NCBI GenBank assembly: GCA_020536535.1
Contig: JAHLWZ010000530.1
Location: 62,001 to 126,000 of the forward strand
DNA from: Pelomyxa schiedti
Taxonomy: Eukaryota > Evosea > Pelobiontida > Pelomyxidae
Direction: 5' to 3'
Length of the DNA: 64,000 nt
Shown here: piece after piece, positions 1 through 12,127 of the stretch
Numbering within the stretch: position 1 is the stretch's first letter
How the letters are laid out: each line of letters starts with the position of its first letter
Notes under the pieces: generated by a model
The model's database searches: none
Told to the model about the DNA's origin: nothing
The model's input: the letters and a program-made list of their open reading frames with translations, nothing else
Made by a program: the position numbers and the translations under genes

Positions 1-30
1 AGAAGTCATGGACGAAAAGGAATGTTCACA

Positions 31-50
31 GAATTTTCGTACGAAAATTC
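31..50. repeat. Perfect 20-bp palindrome
   Basis: GAATTTTCGTACGAAAATTC equals its own reverse complement over all 20 bases. It lies in non-coding DNA near the window start. It could be a dimeric transcription-factor site or part of a mobile-element end; nothing in the sequence decides this. Confidence 0.8.
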
Positions 51-113
51 CTTTCTGATTGGTTGTGCTTCAAGCTTTACGATAGTGGCCTACAGTCATA
101 TCTAGATCAAAGG

Positions 114-157
114 GCGGCTGTTTTTTTGGCCTGTCAAATTCCTGTAAAAACAGCCGC
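114..157. repeat. Inverted repeat, 12-bp arms
   Basis: GCGGCTGTTTTT at 114-125 is matched by AAAAACAGCCGC at 146-157, with a 20-base spacer. The arms contain the same AAAACAGCC word found in the hairpin at 692-717. A transcript could fold into a stem-loop. Function unknown. Confidence 0.7.
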
Positions 158-691
158 AACAACAACAGTACTCTGCCTCAGTCTGCAGCAACAGATTTGT
201 CCAGTCTCCGTTTTTTCAAAACGATCAGGAAAGGCTGTTGGTGTCGATGTGGGTGTCGGCACCCACGTATGTGTAGGTGTCGAGCGGCGGTGTTGGGAAC
301 AACAGCAGCAACAGACCGAGTGAAGGGGTGAAGGTTTACCCAACAGCGCCGGCGCCCACGCCATCAGCTGTGCCACTGAGGCCTACAGCGACGCCAGCCC
401 CTCACCACCAGGGCTGACCGGACTCCACGTAATACACCTGCACCTAAGACGCCGACGACGCCTACACCTACGCCAACACCGACGCCTTGCCTGCACTGAG
501 GCCAACACAAACCCACACCAACACCCTCAGAATAACTTGCCCAACACTGACACAAACACACTGAAGAACACACAACACACAACACACACAACAAGAAACA
601 AGAAACAAGAAACAGAACCCACACTTAACCAGCACACTGTAAAAACAGCCCCCCAGCCACCCCTCAAGTTTTAATAAGGAAAAAAAAAAAT

Positions 692-717
692 AAAACAGCC
701 ACCTGGGTGGCTGTTTT
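692..717. repeat. Near-perfect hairpin, 12-bp arms
   Basis: AAAACAGCCACC at 692-703 is followed after two bases by its exact reverse complement at 706-717. It follows an A-rich run. It shares its core word with the inverted repeat at 114-157, so the two look like members of one small dispersed repeat family. Confidence 0.7.
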
Positions 718-1353
718 ACCAATGGGGAAAAGCCATTGTTTTTTCACTGTTTTTAACAGGTTTGAGTCTGCAACATGTAGAAAAGGTGGGCAGTTGGTAT
801 TTCTAAGGGGAAAATTTTTTTGTTTTGTGAAGAACATATGTGGACCCTTGTGAAAAAACAGCTGCCACCTCACACCAAACAAGTGCAAGGTAAATTTTTG
901 TATTGTTACAGTGCATTATCCTTGTGCAACCTTTCCTTTCTCTTTGATTACTTATCTCCAATTAGTTGTTTGTGTTTTTGGTTTGTTGGTGCCAAGCAGG
1001 AGATGGGGGGTGAGTGGAGGGGAGGGAGGAGAAGAAAGGTTGGTCTGAGCATCTTGGATGGCATTAATGTTGGGAGAGTTTGTGTGCACACTGTGTCTCA
1101 AGTCCTCCACCTTCTTTACCACTGTCTCAATGCCTTGGTTTTTCATTATGATTGCTGTTGATTTCTATGATAATGTTACAATCAACCTGTACCTTGCGCC
1201 TTTGCCCTGTGGTGTTGACAACAAAATTCACAGAAAAAAATTTATCCGTTTTTTCCCCAGGCCCCTCTGCCGAAAACCTACTGAAGGACCCGAAAACCTT
1301 CTTTCAGTAGACTTGACATTCAAGTAACTGTTGAGAATCCACTAAGCGTATGT

Positions 1354-3699
1354 ATGGCGTCAGTCTTGGCTGCCTGTGAGTACCAGCTCGGGGAACAGTA
1401 CTACTGGGGAGACTTCGATATCCCACGAGATGCAGGCAAAGCGGTTGCTTTGTGGGTGCAGGCGGCGCGCCTCGGGTCGCCGTTGGCCATGGTTTCCCTG
1501 GGCTGGTGGTGCTACCACCGCGGCGTCGGGGTCGGCCGCAATCCAGAGGCGGCCGCCGAGCTCTACGCCCACGCCGCCTCTCTTCCCACCTGCCCGCGGG
1601 CAGTGCACTGCCAAGCAACCGCCTGCCTCGGCGTGTGCTCCTTGCGGGGCGAAGGCGCGCCGAGGGACTGGGAGAAGGCCGCACAGCTGCTGCAGCGGGC
1701 TCACGAGAGCATGCAGCTGGTGGCCGAGCAACTGGGAAAGCCTGCCAGGGTGGACACACTTTGCTACGAGAGGCTGGCGCCTTGCAGGCACCTTGGGTGG
1801 TGCTACCTCTGCGGATGCGGGGTGTCGCGGGACCCCGAGAGGGCAGTGTCTCTGTTCAATTATGGGCTCAGTTTTTCGTGGAAGGACTGGGGTTGTGCTA
1901 TTTACCTCGCTCATTGTTACGAAACTGGCGAGGGTGTTGCGAAGGACACTGGCAAAGCACAGGAGCTGTATGGCATGGCACTTAATGCCAAAGATAGTGC
2001 AAATCGTCCCATGCTGGGATTTGGCTCCCCGGAGGCTTTCGCGGAACTTGGATTGTACCTCCAGAAAGGTCTGTGTGTTGACCGAAATATTCTCAAAGCG
2101 TGTTCATTATTCGAGAAGGGTGCTATAGCTGGTGACCCTGTTGCAATGTTTCACCTTGCATTGTGTGAGACTACTCACAGACGAAGGAGATTTGACCTTC
2201 TTACACAGGCTTCCTCTCTTGGCCACAAACAATCCTCCCAAATTCTTGCAACCGAAAAGCCATATCCAATTTTACAAGCACTGGTACCTCCGGGCATAAC
2301 GCCACTACAAGCTGTCAATCAACAGGCAGTATGTAACCATTATGCTGGCAAATATATTTAACAAGCAGTCAGGACGTAGAAGAATTAATCATAGAACTTA
2401 CATCAAAGCTGGAAGAGGTGTGCTTGCATCTACAATGTATGTCATAAAGAAAAACCTCATCAGGACAGTATGCGTATTCGACAACTCCAAGAAGAGAATA
2501 AATTACTACGCTCTGATTATGCACGCTGTCAAGTTAGTCGACTAAGTCAACCCTGATGTCCTCACCCTAAAACACAGGAAGTTATTAACACGATGTCGTC
2601 ACTTATTACTGCAGACATTTCAGACTTCATTCCGCATGGCCTCCTTGGAATGGGAACAAACACTGCAGCATTTGAAGTGCACTTCAATATACCACTCCCT
2701 TTTGACATCAAACTCGGAATCACAACACTGGTCATGAAAGTTGTCTTCAACATGCGTAATACCAAAATTCCAGAGTACAAGATTCTTGCATCAATTCCAC
2801 ATCACCCTAATGTTATTCACACACTTGGTGATATTGCCATCCCACGGTTGATACAATCATTGATATACACCAATAATATCGGCTTATAGGTTACCAAATG
2901 AGTTTATTGAAAAGCTAGAAGGACCCATTTTCCGCCGAATGGCACTTGACCCGTCTCTTGCGTTTCTCATGCCTTTCTGTGGGATCACTCTGTCAGCTTA
3001 TTTATCTTCTGTATCTCCGGTCAGTACAATTCACAATCTGATCCTGTACTCACTCTCAGCCTTGCAGACTAGACTCGCCAAAAAGGCCCAGAATATTTTT
3101 TTGCAAGGCACAAAAGCAATCCATCATATTGAAACCTTTTGGGTTGTGCACAGGTACGCCATCTAGCATATTTCTGTATTCACCCTCGCAGGGATATCAA
3201 GCAAAGCAACTTATTGGTGGACCCAACAGGGAAACTCACCTTGATTGACTTTGGTGACGCGACTAAGTGCCTCAATGCTAACTTGGAGTCAGGGGTTTCT
3301 CCAACCACACAGTTTTGGGCCAACCCAGGGACAATGCCCCCAGAGCTCCACATGTTCATCAAGGCTCTCACCAACGACGTTTCCAGCCGTGGCATTTCCT
3401 CCAGCACCAGTAACAAGTCCACCACGTTCTCATACTCCAAGTGTGACTCTTTTGCACTGGCCCTCACATTCTACAACACACTTCTTCCCGCTCACGCCAA
3501 GTTTATCGGCAGTGAAAAAAACTTCTCCATGAGCGACTTCACAACGGAGTCACTTGTGACGAATTTCCCACTGCCCGTCCCACAGGGTACACGTCTCACC
3601 GGTATACTCATTTCCATGCTGAACCCTGACAAAGGGCAACGAATGTCAGCTTCTGCAGCCATTGAAACAATCACTCGTGCAACAAAGAACCACCTTTGA
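1354..3699 (+). CDS. Sel1-repeat / coiled-coil / protein kinase fusion
   Basis: I read six exons: 1354-2328, 2373-2417, 2464-2532, 2578-2846, 2890-3153 and 3192-3699; introns are 38-46 nt and all join in frame. The first exon (about 325 residues) carries Sel1-like helical repeats with G-x-G-V-x-x-D turns. Two small exons encode a heptad-type coiled coil (ELTSKLEE, then RQLQEENKLLR). The rest is a Ser/Thr kinase domain: degenerate glycine loop GLLGMGTNTAAFEV, VMKV lysine, catalytic loop HRDIKQSN formed across the last splice, and DFGDATKC metal-binding motif. The catalytic residues are present, so activity is plausible. Sel1 repeats usually scaffold protein complexes. The domain order is the reverse of the kinase-Sel1 gene at 25042-29510. 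An AATAAA lies at 3749-3754, 50 nt after the stop. The substrate is unknown. Confidence 0.85.
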
Positions 3700-3748
3700 C
3701 TAGACTTGTTCCTTTGACACTTAGTTCTTTGCAAAAAAATTTGTTTTA

Positions 3749-3754
3749 AATAAA
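3749..3754 (+). terminator. Candidate poly(A) signal AATAAA
   Basis: AATAAA sits 50 nt downstream of the TGA of the Sel1-kinase gene, in the 139-nt space between this gene and the converging PAK-like gene. Position and sequence fit a eukaryotic polyadenylation signal. In AT-rich DNA the hexamer could also occur by chance. Confidence 0.45.
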
Positions 3755-3838
3755 TATATCACGCAAGTTACTGTAACACTCAGAACACAGAACCACAATC
3801 AACATGTGATGCTGGTGCTGTGGCAGGTTATATTACTC

Positions 3839-6800
3839 CTAGTGCCGTTTTTTGTTGCTCTTGGATGATGATGTATTAGTAGTGTGCTTGCTGCTGCTAT
3901 CTGTTGTGCTGGTGGATGTAGTGGTGGATGTTGTTGTTTTTGTTGGTGAGGTGTTATTGTGGACCCCCTCTGATACAATCAGGGATGCCAGTTCTTGTTT
4001 TCCTTGGAGGCAGCTGTGGCTTTCAATACTGGGTGATGCGGAATGGAACGGGGCTATGAGAGGGTGTTGAAGCAAGTCTGTGGCGTAAGGCCGGGCGTTG
4101 GGATTCACTTCAAGGCATAAGTTCGAGAACGCCGATATAGAAGTGGACCAGAGTGATGGGTTCAGTGGTGGAGGGGACGTGTTTTGGGCCGCTATCAAGA
4201 GTAGGGCATTGAGCGGCGGGTGTTGGATGAAAGGTGGTGAACCATCAATCATTTCCATCACCATTATTCCGAGACTCCAGATGTCCACCTTTTTTGTGCA
4301 TTCATTGTAAGGAGCATGCTTACGGATGTCAACCAAAATGCTATACCTTACAGTTGTATTCTTTTGTCTTGACAACTTCTGGTGCCATCCAATAGGGTGT
4401 GCCGACAATCTTGAAGAAAAAGGGATTAAAAATGCAATTGAGTGGGTAGACAAGTACTGAGTGCCGGACTGATTTGGAACTTGACAAAGTAGAAACATAA
4501 CCAAAGTCACCAATTTTACAGGTACCATCCCTTCCCAGAAGTGTGTTGTCGCTTTTTATATCTCTTTTTGATTATCTGTTAGTATAGTGTGTTTGCAGTG
4601 TAGTCTTGTACCTATGAATTTTATTGTTGATGTGGAGATATTCCAGTGCTTTTAGTACACAGTAACATACATAACCTATTACACTTGTACTCAGTGGATA
4701 GTGATTCTCGATAACATCAGTCAAAGTTCCGCCGTCCATGTACCTATTTTTCTTCAATCTTGACAATGGACTTGTTGGAGCGATATCAATTTCTGAACTT
4801 ACTCCATTATAATGCGGATTTGGTCCCCCTTGGTGAAGCAGTCAATGAACTTCACGAGATTTGGGTGATGTGACGTTTTCATTGCAAATACTTCCATTGT
4901 TATCTATGGGCGTTAGAGTTCAGAGATAAGAAAAGAAGTTGAAGTACCTGCTTTCGATTTTTATCTGCTAGAGGTATCACCTTAATTGCAACTTTTTTCT
5001 TGGAAGCTTTGTGTAGTGCAGAGAATATCTATTCAAGTGAGCCTCGTTTGGCATAACGAATTGGGGAATTGTACCTTACCAGCAGAGCCTTCGCCTATCA
5101 ATTTAACGTCACCGTACTCGGCCATTGTGGAAACTGCAGGTGCTAGATCTAGGATGTCAAGGGGGGTCTGTGCATGGCCTTTTAGCTCCACCGCTGTTGG
5201 TGGCGGGGAGGCACTGGGTGTTTTCTCATTGGCGGCACTAGTTTTTCCATGTATAGTAAGCTCCCAATGCTTGGAGTCTTGAACACCAATTCCCCCTAGC
5301 AAGCCAGTAAAAAGAACGTCCAGCATGGCACCTCTCACGTAGTTGCTGGGGAAGCTTGGAGATTTTTCACTTGAGGCAGAGGTTTCCCCTTTAAGAGTCG
5401 TCGAACTGGGTGACTTGGAAGTGGGTGGCTTGAACAGCTTTTTGGATATACTTCTTAAGAAACCATGCTGTGATTCATCGGGCTTGATGCTTGGGGTAGT
5501 TGATTCTGCAGGCTGTGGCACAGGTCGAATGATTCCCGGTGGCAATTCAGGCTGTGATGGCGGGGGAGAGATCGGGACTGGTGTTTGTTGTGGTAATTCT
5601 TTATCTTCTTTTTCCTCTTTGAAATTCCCCCAGCTCCGAGATCGATGATGGGATTTAGTCGAATTAGTTGGTGGTTGAAGATGATCCTTGTAAAAGTGAA
5701 AAAGAAAAATTACAGGCAGGTACCGTACCCCAGAGAGTCTCCGTTTTAGTAACTCGATCGTGGCATCTTGGTTGCTGATTTTCTCCTCCAAGATTTGGAG
5801 TCTTGAAGACATTGACACCAATTGGCTAGAAAGCTTTTCGTGATCCTTGTATAAGATTAGTGGTTCGAGTGTTCCTAGTTTAATTGCATGACATACTTTG
5901 GCCTTTTGCTCAGCAATGTGCTTCTGTTGTTCTTTTATGGCTTGTTTTAATTTATTTTCTAAATCTTTTTGTATCTGTATGGGATTTTGAAGAGCGAATT
6001 GCTCGTTGGTAGCCAGTCCATTATCCTGGTTACTGTGAATAAAAAAAAACCACAAAATTTACAAGGAAACCGTTACTGTGTGCTCCCGAACGTTGTTCCC
6101 TTCATGTATTTCATTCCCTTTAATACGTTGAGTCTGGGAAGTTAGTGACAAATTTGAAGCAGCGTGGATTGGTTCTAGATAGGCAGATTTCTTGGCCGTC
6201 AAGTTTTTTTGGGAGGGCAGAAGAATTTGAGATGATAATGTTGGAGAAGGGGAAGTGTGTGTTGGAAAGGCAAGATTGGATCGTGACTGGTGGGCTGATG
6301 GATCTTGAAGCTCCCACCCCGTTAAACTTCTTTGCAGTGAGGAAATATCCCCTTTTTCACATGTGAGTGAAGTAGATAAAAGTAAAGATAAGTGTTTACC
6401 AATGTTTGATGGTGAGTTACTAGGTGGGGCTCTGTGCTTTCTGTTGAAATCAGCTTCTCCGCATACTGAAATAGATCTCGTGAAGGCACCATAGTTGGCA
6501 ACAACAGAAAGGTTATCAGAACTTTTAATGGAAGGAAATCGAACTGCTGAATCCTAGCCATTAAAATGTTGGAAGAAGTATTTCAAAAGAATATCCTAAT
6601 ACCATGGGATAGGGGGTGTCGGGAAAATTGATTTCCATTTTGCTTTTTTTTTGTGTTAGTTTGAGAGAATTTCTTGAAGTAAGCTCACGAAGTTGTTAAA
6701 GATGTTCGTGGACACGATTTAGACCTCATTCTAGCCTCAGCTAGTTTTTTAAAAAAGTTAACAAGTAACAACCAAATCAAAAAAAAAAAAAAAGTCACCT

Positions 6801-7993
6801 TGGGGTGAGGACACACGGTCTACCGGTGTTTGTGTAATCGAGATGGAGGGTACTGTACATTCCGTCATTTCAGGACTCGCTCTGGCAGGTGCGTCCTTAA
6901 TGCACAAGTCAAACCACAAGTGCGCCAAACCCTCAAGCAAGAGAAGGGATAATACCCGTGGGGAAGGCTGGCTGCAGTTGTGCCTGTGCTTCCCCCGTGG
7001 CGGCGACTCGGACGAGTGCTGCTGGCACGAGACGATGTGGTGCTCCAGCGCCGGGAACGGCTGCCTCGGGGGGGCATCCTCGTGGTGCCTCCGCGACTTC
7101 CTCTTGCGCTCCTGCTCCCCGCCCCCGCTGGCCCCGCCCGCCCCGCTGCTCCCGGGGAGCTGGTCGCCGGTGGGGCTCTGGTTCGAGGCAGAGGCGCCGC
7201 AGCCGCCGCCGCATGTGCTGCCGTAGATCGCGGGGAAGTGCGTGGTCAGCTCGGACTCGTGGCGGCGGTGGAAGGTGGTGTGGGGCGAGGGCGAGCACGA
7301 GGAGGAGACCTCGGACGAGGACGAGGAGCTGGGCAGCCGGGCCTTGGAGGGCGAGGGGCACGGGGACCGCGACCGCGACACGGACGGCGACAGCGCCGCG
7401 GGCACCGCCGAGCCGACGTCGTCCTCGCTCGAGGTGTCCTCGACGACGAGCACGGGGTTGTCGCTGCCGAGGTGGCTCACCGTCGACGATCTCACGGGCA
7501 CCGAGGGCGTGGACAACGACAAGGGGTTCCTGCTGCTACCTGCGCCGGGCACCACTGCGGCAACAGAAAGGCACGCCGAAGACTGGTTCTTTCTGAATTG
7601 TGGGTTGCTGTAGGACTTCTTGTGCCCGCTGCCGTGTACCCTCTCGGTCGTTGGACTCCGGTGTCCCCTCGGCGATGATGTTGTTGGTGGTGTGTTGTTG
7701 CTGGCGTTGGTGATACTGAGACTGGTGCCGAGGCTACTGTTGGTTGTAGTTGTCGTTGTCGATACTTCCGGTGGACCGTCCATCGTCAAATGGAGACGGT
7801 GGTCTTTGGTTTTCTCTGTTGATTTTCCCCTTGTGCACTTTCGTTGTTTATTGACGCTGTGGAAAAAACTGGGCGATAACAGATCAAAAAAAGTTTCCTT
7901 CCGTACCGCCGTTTTTGTTCCTTTCTTCTCGGTGGAGAGGCTGACCTGGGACATGGTTGTACTCTTTGGTGTTGGCGATTCCGTTTCTCCCAT
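3839..7993 (-). CDS. PAK/STE20-like protein kinase
   Basis: Multi-exon gene read from ATG at 7993 to TAG at 3839. Exon 1 (7993 to about 6800) encodes a Ser/Pro-rich disordered region with GC-rich codons. Following exons give Ser/Pro-rich sequence, then a coiled coil (about 6020-5740, [13 protein letters not shown]), a second disordered stretch and the kinase domain. Kinase motifs assembled over introns are GEGSAGK glycine loop, [25 protein letters not shown] activation segment and VDIWSLG. The C-lobe ([16 protein letters not shown]) is closest to p21-activated kinases. A Ser/Thr-rich tail follows. I did not see a CRIB Rac-binding motif, so Rac/Cdc42 control is unproven. The splice between VVKTKEYN and VDIWSLG near 4290-4350 has more than one solution. 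The start codon lies only 22 nt after the stop of the upstream ankyrin gene. Confidence 0.8.
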
Positions 7994-8015
7994 TATGGGA
8001 TCATGCGACGCGGTG

Positions 8016-9771
8016 TTACGGTGAACTCCACAGGGGATCTATGCCTAACTCAAAGTAGGTGTTGAGCCACCCAGCTGTGGAAATGTGGGTGTTGGTTACA
8101 AGCTTCTGTACAATGTGGGTGAGGTTGGGAATATCTCCCTTTGTGATTCCCAGGTTGACCACCAGCCACTTTACCACAGGAAGCTGCCCGTTTGCAATTG
8201 CACTTCGCAATCCAGGCCGCGAAATAACATCTGATTTGGTGCATCGCCGTTGTAAAACAATCAGTTTCACAGCTTCTAAGTGGCCTCCTGCACAAGCTGC
8301 CCACAACATTGCTGGAAAAACCTCTTCTCTGTTTGGATCCTTCATGTAGTTGGCAAGATACCACTGCACTGCATGTGTGAAACCATGCAATGCAGCGTTT
8401 ATTACCCCTGAGCCTATTATAAAGTACCCTGGTGCATATGAATCAAACAGAGTCATCATATCAGGATTGTGCTGAGTACATGCAAGTCCAAACCATTGCC
8501 TAACAAAGCTAGACTGAGAAAGTTCAGGAGATTGCTGTAGAGCAAGTGATAGTGCTTCTTTGGCGAGATTCAAATGCCCCCCCGAGATTGCCCCTCTAAT
8601 AATTGCACAGTGGTAGTGTCTACAAGGGTGGAGCTCGAGTGATATTTTGTTGCTGAACCAGGAAATCAGTTCTCGGTCTCCCACTTTTCCAAGGCTCTCC
8701 AGTGCTGTTGAATGGCAAGTAACACTATCTTCAAACGGTTTCGAGGCAAACCAAAATATCAGGTCCCTGTTTCCTGTGCTGCAAACTGCGCTCAACAAAT
8801 CAGAAGAGGTTTCCCAAACTGAAAATGAGTCAGCAAGCCATTTTGCAACTTCAAGATGTCCATTACGGCATGCAGATCGAAATGGTTCGTTTCTAAAGTA
8901 TTGTACTTGATCTCTGCCGTAGTGAAAGTAACTTGCAATCCACTTGGCAACGGACAATTGCCCACTGGAGCATGCTCTGTTGAATACCAAGTTAAACAAA
9001 TCCAATACATCTTCCATCCGGAGTGAAAACTTCCTCGCCATCCATTCTACAGTCTTCAGAGAGCCAGCTTCACTTGCACCAGCCAGAGAGTATAAAATCA
9101 GTCCCTTGTTACGGTGAGGCTGTGACGCCTCCAAAATCCATTCCAGGGTTTCTTTGTCTTGGCAGTTCTTGAAAGCTTCCATCAACACTTCTCCCCCATT
9201 GGCTTTTTTCTTGTATGGCCTGTTGCTGAAGTCCATCACTTGTTCAATACAGTCATGCAGCTTGATGTGGAATTTTTTTGAGAACAATTTGGCAGCTTGT
9301 ATGCGAACCCTCATTACCGCGGTGACCATAAGGTGATATTCAGCTATTGTGGGGCATAGAACCGCTTTCCTAAGATGGTCATACAGCCCCTCACTGTGTG
9401 AAGTATAATTCTGCATGGGGTTGAGTGGAACAAACAAAAAAGTGTCTAAGCAACATAGGGGGGAAAAAAACCCATTGATCTGTGTAAGTGACAGGCGGGT
9501 TGGTGGCGAACAGCAGTCTGGCTTGTTTGACAGAGGCCTCGCACAGCAACCAACTTACATCGCACAGAGTAACCAGTGCCTCAAACGAGTCGAGGATGGG
9601 CACTATGTGAGTTACCAAAAAGCCGCAGGTTTTCACTGTATCTGCTATTTGTTGGCTCCTGCTGAGTGCGGCACAGCCTCCTTGCAGTGTTGTTCGTGGC
9701 GCTGCTTCCTCTGTTGTTTTGTCACTGTGTTGTGGTATCGGTTTTTTCCCCCTCGACTCCTCACCGCCCAT
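8016..9771 (-). CDS. Ankyrin-repeat protein
   Basis: Two exons. The first starts at the ATG at 9771; an earlier in-frame TTG at 9837 is unlikely to be used. It encodes about 100 residues including a hydrophobic ILDSFEALVTLCDVSWLL segment. A short intron with donor TGG|GTTTTT and acceptor ATGCAG near 9415-9471 leads to a 460-residue second exon. That exon consists of degenerate ankyrin repeats of the form A-C-x-G-x-L-x-V-x-K-W-L/I, for example ACSSGQLSVAKWI, ACRNGHLEVAKWL, AACAGGHLEAVKLI and AIANGQLPVVKWL. Ankyrin repeats bind partner proteins; no enzymatic domain is visible. The stop codon is 22 nt from the start of the PAK-like gene, on the same strand. Confidence 0.75.
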
Positions 9772-11735
9772 TTTTTTATCCACCCGGCGGGTCTCGTTTA
9801 AAGCAGTCCTTTTCTGCTCCTTTGATGGGTGCGACAAACTACCGCCTCCCCACGGGCTTCACCTTCGTCGACGTGGCCCGCGAACGCTGCAGATACCCAA
9901 TGGGTACCTGCGCAGTCTCAAACAACCAACCTACTCTTGAGTAGTGCGCTAAGCGCTGACCCTCCAGAGATTGGAGGTTATCAGAAATCTACTCTTTTTT
10001 TTTTTCCTTTTGAAAAACTGCTTAATATGGTGCCGTGGATACCATCAACAAAGTGGTGACTGAAAGTTGTGTTGTTTCTTGATTTAATGTTAGGGAAGTC
10101 AGGCAGCCCTGTTAAGTGTTCTTGTACCCAAAAGGGTTGATGTAGTATCTGTTGTTCTCTTGAGCACAATAAGACACAATGCCCTGAAAACCCTGCAAAC
10201 CAAGTGCAACCACAATGCACTCAAACTTCATCTCAGCTTTTTCTTAATTGAAACTCTTGCTGAAAAACTTTGGGTACCAGCAACATATATTGCCATTCTT
10301 CTTAACAGATTTGCAAAAGGTATCGTGTTCTGGCTAACTGTGCTTCTAGTCACCCACATTTATTATGGACCCAGTGTCTCCATCAAGGAATTGGAAAATG
10401 GCAACCTAAGTGCTTTATCAAAAAAAAGTGTGATCTCCCCTCAAAGTTTGATAAGTGATTTTCACAGGCAGCACACCTGATGGCTCTTTCATATTATGCC
10501 AAAGTTGCAGCAAATTGAAAGAAGAAGATCATTAACATCCTCACAAATATCCCAAATTTAACCACAAGAACTACTCGTCTGGTTTGGAATGCAATATCAG
10601 GTGGCACTGTGCTCAGAAACAGCTCCTAATTGGGATCTCTGTGCTGCCAGCAAAGAATCCTCCTCCATCTCCACAAAGGCAGCAACTTACACACGCATCC
10701 TCTGCAGCTGGCTCCATAGGTTCGACCAATGCACACTCTCTTTGATCCTGATTGGCGCTCCACTTTGCGTTTTTCGCAGCTTTTTTCGCGGATTTGATCA
10801 AATCTGATCGCTGTCTTCTAACCTAACCCGCTAAACAGCAAAACTTTATTTCCATTCTAAAACTTCGATTTTTTCGAAGGTGGGGGGGGGTCTAGAAGTG
10901 CGCTCCCCATTGGATACTACCTCGTGGACAGCGACTGCGTCGTGTGCAACCGCTCATGGATTGCAGCAGCAAGGTGGTCAAACAGGGCGGATATCTGGGA
11001 AGGGCGAGGAGGAGGGGGGAAGAGGAGCATGACTCCTTGAGGGGGTCCGTCGTTCGGGATTCCAAGCAGACGACCGTTCATTCCCAGGAGTCACTGGGGC
11101 TGGATTCTTGTATCTTTTTAGCACTGTCCTCCAGACTGTAACACTCACTTATGTGGACTTGCCCTGCTCCTCTTCTGGATTGCTTGTTGCTGTGAGTCCG
11201 CCACTAGTGTTTCACATGCCATTCAGGTCGAGATACACCATAGGTGGTGCTATGTTTGCTGGAGGTGACATTCTACTTTTACTTGGAACTGGGAAACCCA
11301 GTAAAGAAAAGACTGTTGTTTACTCCACCAAAACAAGGAAAGAAATGGAAAAGGGGAAAGGAATCACTCTTCTTTGTGATGACTCTCTTTAATAACCTAT
11401 CTTCCACAAAACCTATTTTGACCCTCCCCCATATTATACATGCCAACTGCCTAACAAGGCTTTGCGCATTGGAATCCAACACTCCCATTGCTAACAGTGC
11501 ACATTACACACCCCCCAACACAGACAACAATTAGATTTAATGGTGCCAACCACATCAACTTTCACATCTCACCATAAACTCCATGAACCAAAATAAATTG
11601 TTAAACACTCAAACTCTGGGGTTCTCACCAGTTGGGGGACCCCCAGAGTTTCACTTTTACCTTGAAGTATTTTGACAGATGAACGAAAGCGTTTGGAAGT
11701 GTACATTATTAAAACTAATAATTTAATCAGAGGCG
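9772..11735. other. Two-kilobase gene-poor stretch, possible gene relics
   Basis: No gene model can be supported. Around 10150-10650 on the plus strand composition is coding-like, with several hydrophobic stretches (for example LHLSFFLIETLAEKL), but the frame is broken and no splice pattern restores it. This may be a decayed gene; no family was recognised. A C-run (ggggggggg near 10884) and A/T tracts occur. 11100-11700 shows nothing beyond short AT-rich open frames. The last part must hold the promoter of the carboxypeptidase gene at 11736. Confidence 0.35.
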
Positions 11736-11995
11736 ATGAGATCTGCCCTTTGTGCGGTTGGGCTTTGTTTGTGCTTGTGGCTCTCCGTGTGTGCAGGATC
11801 CGCCACAATTAATGCTGTTACGGACATTCCTGGTGTCGGTATGTCTCTTCTCCCCTTGGCCCACGGTCTGACCTTTTTTTTTTTGTTAGACCCATCAGAG
11901 TACACTTTTTCAATGTACTCTGGATATGTTGGTGTTGGTGATGCTTCGCTTGGCCACAGATTGTTTTTTTACATTGTGGAGAGCCAGCGTGATCC
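11736..11995 (+). CDS. Serine carboxypeptidase (S10), 5' fragment at assembly gap
   Basis: The ATG at 11736 opens a classic signal peptide (basic MRSAL start, then a Leu/Val/Cys core ending near VCAGSA). After a 50-nt intron (GTATGTCT at about 11838 to TTGTTAG at 11889) the frame continues with PSEYTFSMYSGYVGV and HRLFFYIVESQRDP. These match the start of the mature S10 carboxypeptidase fold: tripeptide D-x-P-G, then Y-S-G-Y, then L-F-Y-x-x-V-E-S-Q. The catalytic G-E-S-Y-A serine, Asp and His would lie further on and are lost in the N run. Family members are lysosomal or secreted exopeptidases of about 450 residues. Nothing past the gap resembles the missing C-terminal part. Confidence 0.75.
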
Positions 11996-12095
11996 NNNNN
12001 NNNNNNNNNNNNNNNNNNNNNNNNNNNNNNNNNNNNNNNNNNNNNNNNNNNNNNNNNNNNNNNNNNNNNNNNNNNNNNNNNNNNNNNNNNNNNNN
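11996..12095. other. Assembly gap of 100 N
   Basis: Exactly 100 N, the usual placeholder for a gap of unknown length. It cuts the serine carboxypeptidase gene. The remaining 1.1 kb or more of that gene must be inside the gap, elsewhere, or lost, because the right-hand flank carries a tRNA-like element and then a different gene. Confidence 0.95.
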
Positions 12096-12127
12096 GACAT
12101 TGTTGTTTCCCAGGTCGATTTGGGGAA

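Larger units (their letters stand above)
1..1353. other. 5' intergenic stretch, no gene seen
   Basis: I see no convincing coding frame here. Open frames are short, overlap on both strands and have low-complexity composition. About 230-600 is rich in GTGTCGGTG-like and CACACAA-like simple sequence. The stretch holds a perfect palindrome, two inverted repeats sharing the word AAAACAGCC, and further copies of that word near 644 and 856. The last 100 bases before 1354 are AT-rich and must hold the promoter of the Sel1-kinase gene. No clear TATA box was recognised. Confidence 0.5.

Noticed and set aside
6958-7678. Overlapping Arg/Ala-rich plus-strand frames
   Set aside because: GC-rich DNA of the kinase gene's first exon keeps all frames open; only the minus frame splices into a known domain.
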